The notes: generated by a model not told the origin, from the letters alone. 64,000 nt of DNA from Conus ventricosus (GCA_018398815.1 CM031604.1:53744377-53808376), one strand, 5' to 3'; shown: positions 48,781-61,765, counted from the stretch's first letter. Translations and numbers: made by a program.

Positions 48781-49726
48781 TGGACGGATATTGAACAATT
48801 TGTTATCCGTCTGAGAAGGCGGGGGAGCTCTTTGTACTGAAGGACCCCCCTGCATCCCACTGGGCCTACATTTTATTTTGCGAACTCCACCCGAGGTAGA
48901 CAGTAGTATGTAGCAGATTTGCTCACTGGTTGGCTCACAAGTTCTTGCTTGCTTCTACCTCCCCCCCCCTCTCTCTCTTTCCGTCCGTTTCTTTCGGTTT
49001 CTTTTAATACTGGTGTTATTACAATTTCAAAACAGGAACAAATTATACGCTTATAAAGACATTCCCCGCCCAATCCTTGCCGCTTGAAAAACAAATTCCC
49101 CAAACAAAACTAACTTTCAGCCCTTTTCTGTCGTTCTAGTAATGTCATACTTATAAGAACCGCACAAAAAAATCACCCCCCCCCCCCCCCCACACACCAC
49201 ACACAAAGCGTCCATTGACAACATTCTTGAAAAAATACCTTATGTAATAGTCCCTCACAACAGGGACTCCCATCCCACCCCGCTTCTCAAATCTTTCGAA
49301 ACAAAGCAAGCAATCAAACACAAACACGACTATTTCTGTGTACCTCTATTACTGGTTTATTACGTGCAGACAGAAGAATAGCAGCTTGATGATGGGGAAG
49401 GCTTAAAGACGACGACCAAACAATTTTCAAAAAGAAAAAAGAAAAAAATGAAGATGGAAGTGGGAAGAAGCAATGTGGCCAAACCTCCACAGCTCTATTG
49501 AAAAGCGGCAATAGCCTACAGCTTCACGATTCTCATTAACCGTTCTTTCACAACCATCACGACCAGAGGAAATTAAACAAACGAATATTAAAAAAAAAGA
49601 GGAAGGGGAGGGGGGAGACTTTGGATGGAAAAAACATCGTGACAAAGCAGAAATTATTTTGACGAAATGAGCTCAAGGTAATGTTTGGAATGTCTTTCTT
49701 TTTCTTCTGTGATGTCCGACAGTTCC

Positions 49727-49731
<5 letters not shown>

Positions 49732-49788
<57 letters not shown>

Positions 49789-49790
49789 GA
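49732..49790. repeat. (GA)n microsatellite
   Basis: Pure GA run of about 55 bases. Confidence 0.95.
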
Positions 49791-50029
49791 GCAGGCAATA
49801 CATGTAAATCCTCACGAATATGCCGATTCCTCTGTGCGATTATGCAATTGCAATAGCATTTTCACGTCTTCCCCTCCTTTTTTTCCCCCGGCGGCTGAAA
49901 TCGATCTCAGAGGATTTTAAGAATTTGTGATCATAGTGTTTTCAGCTACTTTTTTTTTAATCACTGTCGTCAATTTCTATTTCGTTCTTTCCATTTCACG
50001 TGAGTGAAAAAGCGACAAGAGTTTTGCAT

Positions 50030-50127
50030 CACAGCAGAATTCATCACAGCAGAATGCAGAATTCATCACAGCAGAATGCATCACAGCAGAATTCATCACA
50101 GCAGAATGCATCATAGCAGAATTCATT
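50030..50127. repeat. 15 bp short tandem repeat
   Basis: About six copies of CACAGCAGAATTCAT / CACAGCAGAATGCAT. Confidence 0.95.
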
Positions 50128-50129
50128 GT

Positions 50130-50907
50130 TACCGTCACCTCTTCCGTGCCACTCCAGCGGCGTCACTCCCCCTCCACTCCCCCCCCCCCCCCTACCCCGC
50201 CATTCATCTCCTCGTCCACAGCCACACTCTGGCTTGTCCCGCGCACCCCCAATCCACAGGGGGGGGGGGGGGGGCATGCATTCGTCAGGTAGCAACCCAC
50301 CAGAGCTGACCACCACCACTGCTCCCAAGCCACTTCGGGTGGGTGTTCCAGAGCTGCCCGTGTTGTTTCAACATATGCAAGACACCACCGACTGAGCCTC
50401 CCACCGACGGAAATTCCGCCCCCTCCAAAGGGGCAGCACTACATCTGTCCAGTGACAGTCTTGCCTGTACTGACGACCTCGACGTCGAGTCGCCAACGGC
50501 GATGACGTGGAAAGAAAATCGAAACGGAAGTCACCACAACAGAACGGCGTGAATGGCTATAACATCTGATGCGTTTCTGCTGCTGGTCGACGAGAATGGT
50601 GATGTCGACGCCATACCCCGATCAAAGACCACACAACAGAGCTGCACTCCACACCATACCCTATCTCAATGAGGCTCGAGAGACGGTGTTGGCCAAGAAT
50701 TCCAAACACCACCCTCAAAGACACATCCATTAAGTTGATGAAACTCAACTGTGTGGCTCCTTTCTTCCCATTTGAACCGACTGCCACACCCGGCTATGGC
50801 TAACAGTCGGTCAGGGTTGAATAATCCCACAAACGGGCGGCTGCTCATTGGGAATCGAACCCACGACCCCCCAGCCCGCGATGCTTAACTTTTGCACTCA
50901 TGGCTGC
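50130..50907 (-). mobile_element. long tRNA-headed SINE-like element, copy 2
   Basis: Same family and orientation as 35130-35953. The tRNA-like head lies at 50843-50907 (minus) with box B GGGTTCGATTCCC; its box A is more degraded. A C run (about 50179-50193) and a G run (50260-50274) have grown within the copy. Confidence 0.65.
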
Positions 50908-51204
50908 TGGAGTCCGAGCCGATTTCTCTGCGTGAAATTCGGACTGCTTTCCCCAGGGAGAGCGCTACTACAGTGCACGGCCACGCGCATACCTGTTGGT
51001 TTGACTGTATTTGTTATGGCGTATCTAACAATAAAAAAAATTTCCTACATAATTTACCTTTCGAAGGATATCTCCCGTGGTTAAGAAAAACATGCTGCAC
51101 ACAACACACACGGGACCTTGATTTATCCGTCTTATCCGAAAACTTTTCAAAGAGATCACCTTTCGAAGCCCAGCAAATGGAAGCATACACACGCGCGTGT
51201 ACAC

Positions 51205-51242
51205 ACAAACACAACACAACACAACACAACACAACACACAAT
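51205..51242. repeat. (ACACA)n pentanucleotide repeat
   Basis: Repeated ACACA/CAACA units. Confidence 0.9.
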
Positions 51243-51404
51243 CACGCCCAGTGGGAGGTACGAACCACGTACAGAGAAGTTCTGGCTTTCTAGACTGTGT
51301 GCCTGTGACAAGCTTCCTATGAACAGTGCAGGAGAAGAGAGACGGGGCAGACAGTGATAGAGAAGGGCAGACAACATTGCTCAAGTTCCAGACGGACAGT
51401 ATCA

Positions 51405-54400
51405 CCGCATGGACAGGGACAACGCTGCCGAATGGACAGGGACAACGCTGCCGAATGGACAGGGACAACGCTGCCGAATGGACAGGGACAACGCTGCCGA
51501 ATGGACAGGGACAACATTGCCGAATGGACAGGGACAACACTGCCGAATGGACAGGGACAGCAATGCCGAATGGACAGGGACAACATTGCCGAATGGACAG
51601 GGACAGCAATGCCGAATGGACAGGGACAACACTGCCGAATGGACAGGGACAGCAATGCCGAATGGACAGGGACCGCAATGCCGAATGGACAGGGACAGCA
51701 ATGCCGAATGGACAGGGACAGCAATGCCGAATGGACAGGGACAACACTGCCGAATGGACAGGGACAGCAATGCCGAATGGACAGGGACAATATTGCCGAA
51801 TGGATAGGGACAGCACTGCCGAATGGACAGGGACAACATTGACGAATGGTCAGGGACAACACTGCCGAATGGACAGGGACAGCACTGCCGAATGGACAGG
51901 GACAACACTGCCGAATGGTCAGGGACAACATTGCCGAATGGTCAGGGACAACACTGCCGAATGGACAGGGACAACAATGCCGAATGGACAGGGACAACAT
52001 TGCCGAGTGGACAGAGACAACACTGCCAAATGGACAGGGACAGCAATGCCGAATGGAATGGACAGGGACAGCAATGCCGAATGGACAGGGACAACATTGC
52101 CGAGTGGACAGAGACAACACTGCCAAATGGACAGGGACAGCAATGCCGAATGGAATGGACAGGGACAGCAATGCCGAATGGAATGGACAGGGACAACATT
52201 GCCAAATGGAATGGGCAGGGACAACATTGCCGAATGAAATGGACAGGGACAGCATTGCCGAATGGAATGGACAGGGACAGCAATGCCGAATGGAATGGAC
52301 AGGGACAACATTGCCAAATGGAATGGGCAGGGACAACATTTGCCAAATAGAATGGACAGGGACAACATTGTCGAATGGAATGGATAGGGATAACATTGCC
52401 GAATGGACAGGGACAGCACTGCCGAATGGACAGGGACAAAATTGCCGAATGGACAGGAATAACATTGCCGAATGGAATGGACAGGGACAACATTGCCGAA
52501 TGGAATGGACAGGGACAACATTGCCGAATGGAATGGACAGGGACAACATTGCCGAATGGAATGGACAGGGACAACATTGCCGAATGGAATGGACAGGGAC
52601 AAGATTGCCGAATGGAATGGACAGGGACAACATTGCCGAATGGAATGGACAGGGACAGCAATGCCGAATGGTATGGACAGGGACAGCATTGCCGAATGGA
52701 ATGGACAGGGACAACATTGCCGAATGGAATGGACAGGGACAACATTGCCGAATGGAATGGACAGGGACAGCATTGCCGAATGGAATGGACAGGGACAGCA
52801 ATGCCGAATGGAATGGACAGGGACAGCAATGCCGAATGGAATGGACAGGGACAGCAATGCCGAATGGAATGGACAGGGACAACATTGCCGAATGGAATGG
52901 ACAGGGACAACATTACCGAATGGAATGGACAGGGACAACATTGCCGAATGGAATGGACAGGGACAACATTGCCGAATGGAATGGACAGGGACAGCAATGC
53001 CGAATGGTATGGACAGGGACAACATTGCCGAATGGAATGGACAGGGACAACATTGCCGAATGGTATGGACAGGGACAACATTTGCCAAATGGCATGGACA
53101 GGGACAGCGTTGCCGAATGGTATGGACAGGGCCAATATTGCCGAATGGAATGGCAGAATGGAAAAGGACAACACTGCCGAATGGAAAGGGATAACAGTGC
53201 CGATTGGACAGGGACAGCAATGACGAATGGAAACGGATGACGCTGGCAAATGGAAACAAAAAGCTGGCGAATGGAAAGGGATAATGCTGGCGAACGGAAA
53301 GGGATAACGCTAGCGAACGGAATGGGATAATGCTGGCGAACGGAATGGGATAACGCTGGTGAAGGGAAAGGGATAACGCTGGTGAACGGAAACGGATAAC
53401 ATTGCCGAATAGAAAGGGATTTCACTGTTGAATGGAAAGGGATTTCACAGCCGAATGGAAAGCGATAACACTACCGAATGGAACGAGATTAACACTGCCG
53501 AATGAAAAGCCATAACACTGCCAAATGGACAGGGATAACACTACCAAATTGAAAGGGATTAACCCAACCGAATGGAAAGGGATTAACACTGCCGAATGGA
53601 AAGGGATACCACTGGCGAATGGAAAGGGATACCACTGGCGAATGGAAAGGGATACCTATGCCGAATGGAAAGGGATAACACTGCCAAATGGAAAGGGATA
53701 CCACTGCCGAATGGAAAGGGATACCAGTGCCGAATGGACAGGGATGAACACTGCCGAATGGAAAAGGATACCACTGCCGAATGGAAAGGGATACTACTGC
53801 CGAATGGAAAGGGATAACACTGCCAAATGGAAAGGGATTCACACTGCCGAATGGAGAGGGATTGACACTGCCGAATGGAAAGGAATAACACTGCCGAATG
53901 GAAAGGGATTAACACTACCGAGTGGAGAGGGATAACACTGCTGAATGAAGAGGGATAACACTGCCGAATGGAAAGGGATAACAATGCTGAATGGAAAGGG
54001 ATAACACTGCCGAATGGAAAGGGATAACACTGCCGAATGGAGAGGGATAACACTGCCGAATGGAAAGGGATAACAATGCCGAATGGAAATGGATAACACT
54101 GCCGAATGGAAAGGGATTAACACTACCGAGTGGAGAGGGATAACACTGCTGAATGAAGAGGGATAACACTGCCGAATGGAAAGGGATAACAATGCTGAAT
54201 GGAAAGGGATAACACTGCCGAATGGAAAGGGATAACACTGCCGAATGGAGAGGGATAACACTGCCGAATGGAAAGGGATAACAATGCTGAATGGAAAGGG
54301 ATAACACTGCCGAATGGAGAGGGATAACACTGCCGAATGGAGAGGGATAACACTGCCGAATGGTAAGAGATTAACACTACCGAGTGGAGAGGGATAACAC

Positions 54401-54510
54401 TGCTGAATGGAGAGGGATAACACTGCTGAATGGAGAGGGATAACACTGCTGAATGGAAAGGGATAACACTGCTGAATGGAGAGGGATAACACTGCCGAAT
54501 AGAAAAGGGC
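51405..54510. repeat. 3.1 kb 23/28 bp minisatellite
   Basis: Three zones. 51405-52040: a 23 bp unit (GCCGAATGG + ACAGGGACAACACT). 52040-53150: mainly a 28 bp unit made by inserting five bases (GCCGAATGGAATGG + ACAGGGACAACATT). 53150-54510: a 23 bp unit with AAAGGG or AGAGGG in place of ACAGGG and GATAACACT. Copy number is about 125. Since neither unit contains a stop in most frames, long open frames occur on both strands with 23- or 28-residue periods. Confidence 0.97.
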
Positions 54511-55170
54511 AACGATACCCAACAGACATGAAAGAGCTGGGCCAACCTAGACGGTTGCCCACCACCGTCAGAGACAGATGCAACTGGCGCAGCCTTCATA
54601 ACCGCTGCGCCCACCCCATCCCTCAGTTCTAGCAGGCTCCGAGGCCTGTGGTCAGGGCATTATCCACCAGAACACCCAGGCTACTGCGCACAGACGTCAG
54701 TCAGACGTAGGGACAAAACCTGTCAGCATTCATCGCTCTGGCATTCATTCCAACAGCGAGAGAGGACAAATGATCACCACTAGTCAAATGTGTGTGTGTG
54801 TGCAGCTAGTGCGATGATCATCACTGCACCTATGGCCTTGGTGGACTCCAGGACCAGAACAACCACACCACAGTTCTTCGTCACAACTTTCAGAGGTGGG
54901 AGAATACTGACGCAACCGGTTGTCGCTCAGTCAGAGCACCCGTTCCGGAAATCACCGAGGGTCCAGCACGACAGTCACCATCCTTGCTCAAAACGCACTG
55001 CTCCAGTGCATCCGGCTCTCAATGGGTTCCTCTGTTGGGTCGAGGATGGCAAAACAGTGATCAAGAGAAGATGGGCAATCATACTATCATGATGCCAGTT
55101 CTAAGAGGAATGAAGGTTTCCGACATCTCGTTCCCCAGAACACTCGCTAACATAATTGAGAACACCATAA
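54511..55170. other. intronic sequence, possible repeat debris
   Basis: GC-balanced sequence just beyond the minisatellite with phrases reminiscent of the long SINE bodies (GTCACCATCC, CAGAGCACCCG), but no tRNA head. A C run lies at about 55171-55188. No gene was supported. Confidence 0.3.
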
Positions 55171-55876
55171 CCCCCCCCCCCCCCCCCCATTTCATCAAAC
55201 CTTTCTGTCGAAAACTGTTTCTTGTAATGCAGAGGAGGTACTTTCGGGAAGGCTAGCGGCCATATTGCTTTTTCCGAATCCACGTTAATAACAGCACAAA
55301 TGTCCAGGGGTTTTGTTTGTCGCCTGTGAACAAATTGAATGTTGTGTGTTCTGGTCTTATTTTGACAATCCTGAAGTTTGTCGTCGTAGTCGGTTTAGTT
55401 CGAAGAAAACGGAAAGAAGAATGCCACAGAATGGCCTGCAGCCAGACAGCAAGCTAGCGGTTCTGAAAACAACCTATCTAGTTCAAAAAGTACTTACGTC
55501 ATCGCCACGTTCGCGCGTGCATAAGCGCACATGGAGGATGTAGAGGTGACTTTATGTAGCTGGAAGTACTAGTTACTGAACACGCAAACTTGTTGACTCC
55601 TACTTGAAACACAAACATCCAATGTAAAAAAAAAAAAAAGTATGTATGCAGTTTTGAGGTAACGTTCTCATCTATTCGAATACGTCACGGTGGTCGTTTT
55701 CGGCTTTGACTGAATGCGTCCGTTTTCCGGCAAACGTTATCAACTTCATCGACAACTCGAATGTGATTCTAAGCCATCTTACAATGCCCCGTAACAATGA
55801 CAATATAAAAACAACGTTGATGTCTTGCAACCACACATGCCGACGGTAACAGGCAAACTGACTTACACACAGACTC

Positions 55877-55881
<5 letters not shown>

Positions 55882-55926
<45 letters not shown>

Positions 55927-55946
55927 ACACACACACACACACACAA
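55882..55946. repeat. (CT)n(CA)n microsatellite
   Basis: About 30 bases of CT then CA runs. Confidence 0.95.
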
Positions 55947-56014
55947 AGCATGCGCATCCATATGTCAACAAACAACGGACAGACAAACACGCCCAAACCA
56001 AACAAAAAACTTAC

Positions 56015-56067
56015 AATCCCACTTCTGCCAGGAGCCAAAGGAAGAGCTGGAACAGCAGTCTGAAAGG
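56015..56067 (-). CDS. CACNA2D: alpha2delta subunit, small hydrophobic exon
   Basis: Minus-strand exon of 53 bases with a strong acceptor (TTGTTTTCTTCCAG) and donor (ATT|GTAAGT). It encodes [17 protein letters not shown] and two bases of the next codon, the start of the hydrophobic helix-like segment continued in the exon at 45860. This is the most 5' exon recognised; the preceding exon must end in phase 0. It lies at one end of the minus-strand transcript portion in view, beside a dense GT/GA microsatellite field. Confidence 0.72.
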
Positions 56068-56129
56068 CTGGAAGAAAACAAACATGGTGCCATAAAAACC
56101 AATTCCGTATCCTCCAATTTCCTTCGATG

Positions 56130-56740
<611 letters not shown>

Positions 56741-56744
56741 AGAG

Positions 56745-56803
<59 letters not shown>

Positions 56804-56997
56804 AAAGGAAACAACAGTATAGAAATCATTTCTACAATCATCTGATAATTCTATAACATTTCAAACAAATTACAATTGTAAACATGCTAGAATGTTACCA
56901 TTCGTAATCTTATCTTATTAAAGTTAGCTTGAATCAGAAGTATAAGGAGTGCTGAAGTATTCAGAGAGTTTCTACGATAATGAAGAACAAACAAATG

Positions 56998-57007
<10 letters not shown>

Positions 57008-57043
<36 letters not shown>

Positions 57044-57052
57044 TGAGAGAGA
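57008..57052. repeat. (GA)n microsatellite
   Basis: GA run of about 40 bases. Confidence 0.95.
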
Positions 57053-57445
57053 AAGTGTTTACTCGTTTAGCATATTGAATGGTTAAATTATACAATTTAT
57101 CTGTGACAACTTGGAAGAATAAAACCCTGAAACGAAAACTACAAAATGCCTCTAAATACATTATACTCTAGGTAAACACATTTCTTCTAATTAGAGCAAT
57201 TTCCAAATCAAACAGAATGTGTAGGTTTTTGTCAGTTCAGCTCTTTCGTAACAGCCCTTTACATAATATTACAATTTTTGGTTTGTTTATAACTTTTGAA
57301 TTCTTTGTTAACATTAACAATGGCATCTACAATACATCTGGCTCTCTGCGGTATAACAAACATCTTGTAAGTTCAAGGAGAAACCAAAAAATCAAATTGT
57401 CATACAGTCCATCACCTTGCGTTTTTTTTTTTTTTTTTTTCCCTC

Positions 57446-57697
57446 TTAGCGCTGGAGAACGATTAATTCCAAAGGGGTGTGCTCGCTGCCACAAAGTGCA
57501 TGCGATTTAATGGTCACCTGTTCCCAATCTCTAGCTCGTGCTTGGCTCTCAAGTGCATTCTGTATCTTTTGGTTGATATGATACCTCGGTGTGATTCCTT
57601 TTGAATGATCTATAAACTCAGAACCTGTCGTGCCAACTGATGCTATTGTTCCAGTTTCTGCCATAATCGGTGTACCGATCTTTGGTTGAAAAAACAT
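57446..57697 (-). other. unrecognised minus-strand ORF
   Basis: An 83-codon frame with protein-like text (GTPIMAETGTIASVGTTGSE and RARDWEQVTIKSHALCGSEH). No splice sites were convincing and the sequence does not resemble alpha2delta. It may be a fragment of a transposable element or chance. Confidence 0.2.
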
Positions 57698-57920
57698 AAA
57701 ACTGTCAGTTGATTAAACGACCTGGGGATTCAACATGTACCTAAATCGCAATTGAAGCACGGCAAGTGTATTGTGGTTACCCTGTTCTTTTTCGCTCCCT
57801 CTTCTACATGATGCAGCGATAAAACAGCATTGTACGTGTGCAGTTTTCATGCGCTATGCATGGAGACACACAGAACGGAAATCCTCCGGAATCATCGTAT
57901 GTCTTTGCATCTGGAATTGT

Positions 57921-57928
57921 TTCAGTGA

Positions 57929-57970
<42 letters not shown>
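57921..57970. repeat. (CA)n microsatellite
   Basis: Pure CA run. Confidence 0.95.
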
Positions 57971-57971
<1 letters not shown>

Positions 57972-58095
57972 TTAAAATGCAAGCAAAATGTGTTTTCTCT
58001 GCATGTTTGATGCATTACGTCCAAATCCTCGAGTGCCTCCGTAATGCCTAATCGTCTAGCTTTTCACCAGTTAAAAGAGCATTGTTAACTGACTG

Positions 58096-58240
58096 GGCAA
58101 GGTAAACAGTGACCAGACTGGCAAGGCCCGTGGGCAGGGTAAACACTGACCAGACTGGCAAGGCCCGTGGGCAGGGTAAACACTGACCAGACTGGCAAGG
58201 CCCGTGGGCAGGGTAAACACTGACCAGACTGGCGAGGCCC
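58096..58240. repeat. 37 bp minisatellite, ~4 copies
   Basis: Unit GGCAAGGCCCGTGGGCAGGG + TAAACACTGACCAGACT, nearly identical copies. Confidence 0.96.
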
Positions 58241-58477
58241 GGAGTTATATATTGCTTTCAACGGAACGTTAAAAGCCCTAAATTCCCTGTCAATGACGCA
58301 CAAATGATTGTAACTTTTCTTCCAGTTCTATAAATTGCTGGTGCTGGATAGAGAGCCACACACACACACACACACACGCACACACGCACGCACGCACGAA
58401 CACACATGTACGCACGCACGAACACACACACACACATGCGCGCGCGCACACAACATTTGTACAAGTCCTTTGCTAAG

Positions 58478-58774
58478 CCTTCAAATTTTGGAAAAAGAGG
58501 GGGGTTAGTTACCGCCAAGAACACAGACAAACAGAGTACAGGACTAGACACAATGCATTCCGACCTCTTGGGTCTTCTTCAGGTGAAAACAAATAACATT
58601 TAGGACAGCGACAAAACATGGAACCACTTAGCTGCGCTTCTCCTGTTCGTCTCCAAATTAAGTTGTTTTCACCTGAAGAAGACCCAAGAGGTCGAAATGC
58701 ATTGTGTCTAGTCCTGTACTCTGTCTATGTCCTTGGCGGTAACTAACTCCCTCTCTTTCCAAATTTTGCTTCAT
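58478..58774. repeat. inverted repeat, ~115 bp arms, with hammerhead-like cores
   Basis: Arm 58478-58594 is the reverse complement of 58660-58774 at roughly 90% identity, with a ~65 bp spacer. Each arm carries CTGAAGA-AGACC-CAAGA-GGTC-GAAA, a stem-loop flanked by sequence close to hammerhead ribozyme core elements (consensus CTGATGA ... GAAA). The right arm is read on plus, the left on minus. Confidence 0.85.
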
Positions 58775-59784
58775 TTTCCGCCCTCAGACACTCCGTTTTG
58801 AAACTCTTCAAATTGTAATTTGCTTGTCTCTTCGTTTGGCGGCTCACTAATGCTATCTCTTGTTTCGTCTTACACTGGAGGAAGGCAGAAAAGAACATCG
58901 TTCCGATGACCATTTCGGGGATATTTTCAGGAGTAAGGGGTATGGGTCAGCATAGATGAGAAACATGGACGGTGCACTACTTCACAATGAAGGTAATTCA
59001 TCAAATCGTACTAAAAAAAAAAAAAGTTGCACTACAGTAGGTATGGAGACATTATGGATGGATACAATATTCAATCTAAGCCTTTTCTCTCAAATAAGTA
59101 CTTTCCGGAAATTGAAGTTAGCTCAATCAACATACCATAAAATGCTCTAGAGTTGTAAAGGGCACATGCCATTCGTTTTCGATTTGGTTGGTCGACCCGT
59201 TTTCAGTGCTAAAACGACTATGAAATACTCAGCGGAAAGAACAGATATTGTAACGTATGCTGATGGCTTGATTCATTTCAAACAACCGTGCTTAAAAGTA
59301 CTGTGCATCGTATACCATAACCGACTAACTTCCAGTACTGAAATTAGTTTGGAGGCAAAAATTCAACCTAACGTTTGATTTTCCGCTGTAACAAAACAAG
59401 CTGGCAATTGATTCCAACATGTACAATTAACTTTGTTTTGACCAAACTTTTATCATTCGGCGGTCCGGCGAAGGGAGGAAGGGGTGTAAAGATAGTGCGA
59501 GCTGTTCCGTGTTGGAATCGGACAAGACATGAGCTTTTCAGAGATTCATTGTGACCCGCCTCAGAGTCTTTCCTTTCAGTGTCTTTGTCTTTTCACTGTA
59601 ACATTCCACGGTACACAGACGCTGACCACAGCCTCCCTAGTGAAACTGGCGCACACTGTCACTGTGATCCGACAAACGACAGGTCAGCCACTTGAAGAAA
59701 CACTTTGTCTCAGCATATCACTTCTCCCCTTTGAAGACCAACTTTTTCTCCAGTTTTCCGCACAGTCGTTTCTCTGGCATCCTA

Positions 59785-59870
59785 GGGACCGGAATAGCCC
59801 ACTTGGTACAGCACCAGACTCGTAATCCTTGGGTTCCTGGGGTTGCAGATTCAAATTTCTGCCGGGCTGT
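59785..59870 (+). mobile_element. tRNA-derived SINE head, degraded
   Basis: GGGACCGGAATAGCCCACTT, then GGTACAGCACCAGACTCGTA, then a weak box B (TTGCAGATTCAAATTTC). It resembles a tRNA of the Thr (CGT) type in its anticodon-loop position. It is followed directly by a (GA)n run at 59881-59935. Confidence 0.6.
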
Positions 59871-59876
59871 TTCGGG

Positions 59877-59880
<4 letters not shown>

Positions 59881-59935
<55 letters not shown>
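59881..59935. repeat. (GA)n microsatellite
   Basis: Pure GA run of about 54 bases. Confidence 0.95.
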
Positions 59936-59936
<1 letters not shown>

Positions 59937-60343
59937 CGGGAGGGGGGAGGACCAGAGTTAACATTGATTCTGACTCCATTTCGCAAAAAAGTCCTTCGAA
60001 CGAGACTACAAATCGAGGTTCCGTGTGTGAACGCGCGCGTAACACGTAGCACACTCGCAAAAATTCCATCACCAACTTTCGGAAGTAAAGGGCAATTTGG
60101 CCGTTGATATGAAATGACACACAGCATGCACTCTGTTTGATAAATCGAAACGATAATGGGAGAAAATGGAGTGGCTGCTATTGACGGAATGACACGGGGG
60201 AAACGACCGAATGAAGCGAAGTTGGCAGCTCTTCAGTCGGCTCTACCCAGGTAGGCAGCCTGTTGTGCAAACGACAGCGTGGATTGTAAAGCGCTTAGAG
60301 CTTGGTTTCTAACTGAGGATAGGCACCATATAAGTTTAACTAC

Positions 60344-60424
60344 TCTTAATAATAATAATAATAATATAATAATAATAATAATATAATAATAATAATAATA
60401 ATAATAATAAATGATAATAATGAC
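60344..60424. repeat. (AAT)n microsatellite
   Basis: AATAATAAT with two single-base slips, continuing to about 60445 with degenerate ACT repeats. Confidence 0.93.
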
Positions 60425-60754
60425 GAATATAATAAAATACTACTACTCCTACTACAAATCTTGCTCTCAAACTATTTTGAAGCTTACCGGTGGCTGAGGA
60501 CATGCAGATCTCCTCAACGACACACGCGCGCGCAGGAAACACTAACAGTCGGACAGAAAAATGGTCTCTGCAGTGGACACGTTTGCTCTCCGAGCTCTGG
60601 GTGTTGTGCGAAGTACCAGAACGAACATCACCCCGGCATGACCGATTTGCACGGGGACTGCATGCAGGCCACATAGTCTATGCTGGCTACACCCGCTTCA
60701 GACAAGAACGTGTTGCGAGCGGATAAGGTGTTGGGTTGAATATAGGAAGTTTTA

Positions 60755-61392
60755 GGCGGTATATCTTGATAGATCCCCGTCTTGGTAGATCCCCATCTCA
60801 GTAGATCCCCGTCTCGATAGATCCCCCACTACATGTGGACGAATTTCCGTCTCGGTATATCTCCATCTCGGTAGATCCCCGTCTCGATAGATCCCCCACT
60901 ACATGTGGACGAATTTCCGTCTCGATAGATCCCCGTCTCGGTAGATCCCCATTTCGATAGATCCCCGTCTCGGTAGATCCAAAAACAGTAACGGGGATCC
61001 ATCGAGATGGGGATCTATAGAGACGGGAATCCATCGAGACGGGGATCTATCGAGATGGGGATCCATCGAGACGGGGATCTATCGAGACGGGGATCTATCG
61101 AGTGCCCCCCCCCCCCCCCCCCCCGGTAGATCCCTGTCTCGATAGATCCCCATCTTGGTGGATCCCCGTCTCGATAGATCCTCCACTACATGTGGACGAA
61201 TTTCCGTCTCGATAGATCCCCGTCTCGGTATATCTCCATCTCGATAGATCCCCGTCTCGGTAGATCCAAAAACAGTAACGGGGATCCATCGAGATGGGGA
61301 TCAATCGAGACGGGGATCTATCAAGACGGGGATCCATCGGAACGGGGATCTATCGAGATGGGGATCCATCGAGACGGGGATCTATCGAGTGC
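60755..61392. repeat. duplicated palindromic array of a 17-mer
   Basis: Units GATAGATCCCCGTCTCG / GGTAGATCCCCGTCTCG run 60755-60980, then the reverse complement (GGGGATCTATCGAGACG) runs 61000-61103. After a C run (61107-61124) the same forward-then-reverse arrangement repeats (61125-61268, 61280-61392). Both turning points share the spacer CCAAAAACAGTAACGG. Confidence 0.93.
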
Positions 61393-61680
61393 CCCCCTTT
61401 TAAGGAGAGGGTTGGAGGTGAGATAGAAATGGCTGGGATTGAGCGAAGCGGGTATCGTCTACTTCATTCTTCACCAAGCTCCAAAAGTCTGTGCCTTTAT
61501 TTTTATATTTTGACAGTACCGTTTCCCGTTCGAAAAAGAATTGTAGTCCAGTTCAATGTGAACGCTGCATGGTCGGCAAGAACATGTCTTCCAGTTAGTA
61601 AATTTCCCACAAAGCTACATGACTTAAAGAAGCAGGTTTGTTTTTGAGTTGGGCACTGGAATTTACTCTCTCTCCACCCA

Positions 61681-61765
<85 letters not shown>

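Noticed and set aside
51317..53425. Open frames of 300-520 codons on both strands with 23/28-residue repeats
   Set aside because: They arise because a 23/28 bp minisatellite lacks stop codons. Open frames exist on both strands at once and no non-repeat coding sequence flanks them.
54790..55256. Open frames of 90-100 codons
   Set aside because: Composition is not protein-like in a consistent frame, splice sites are poor, and the text resembles repeat debris.
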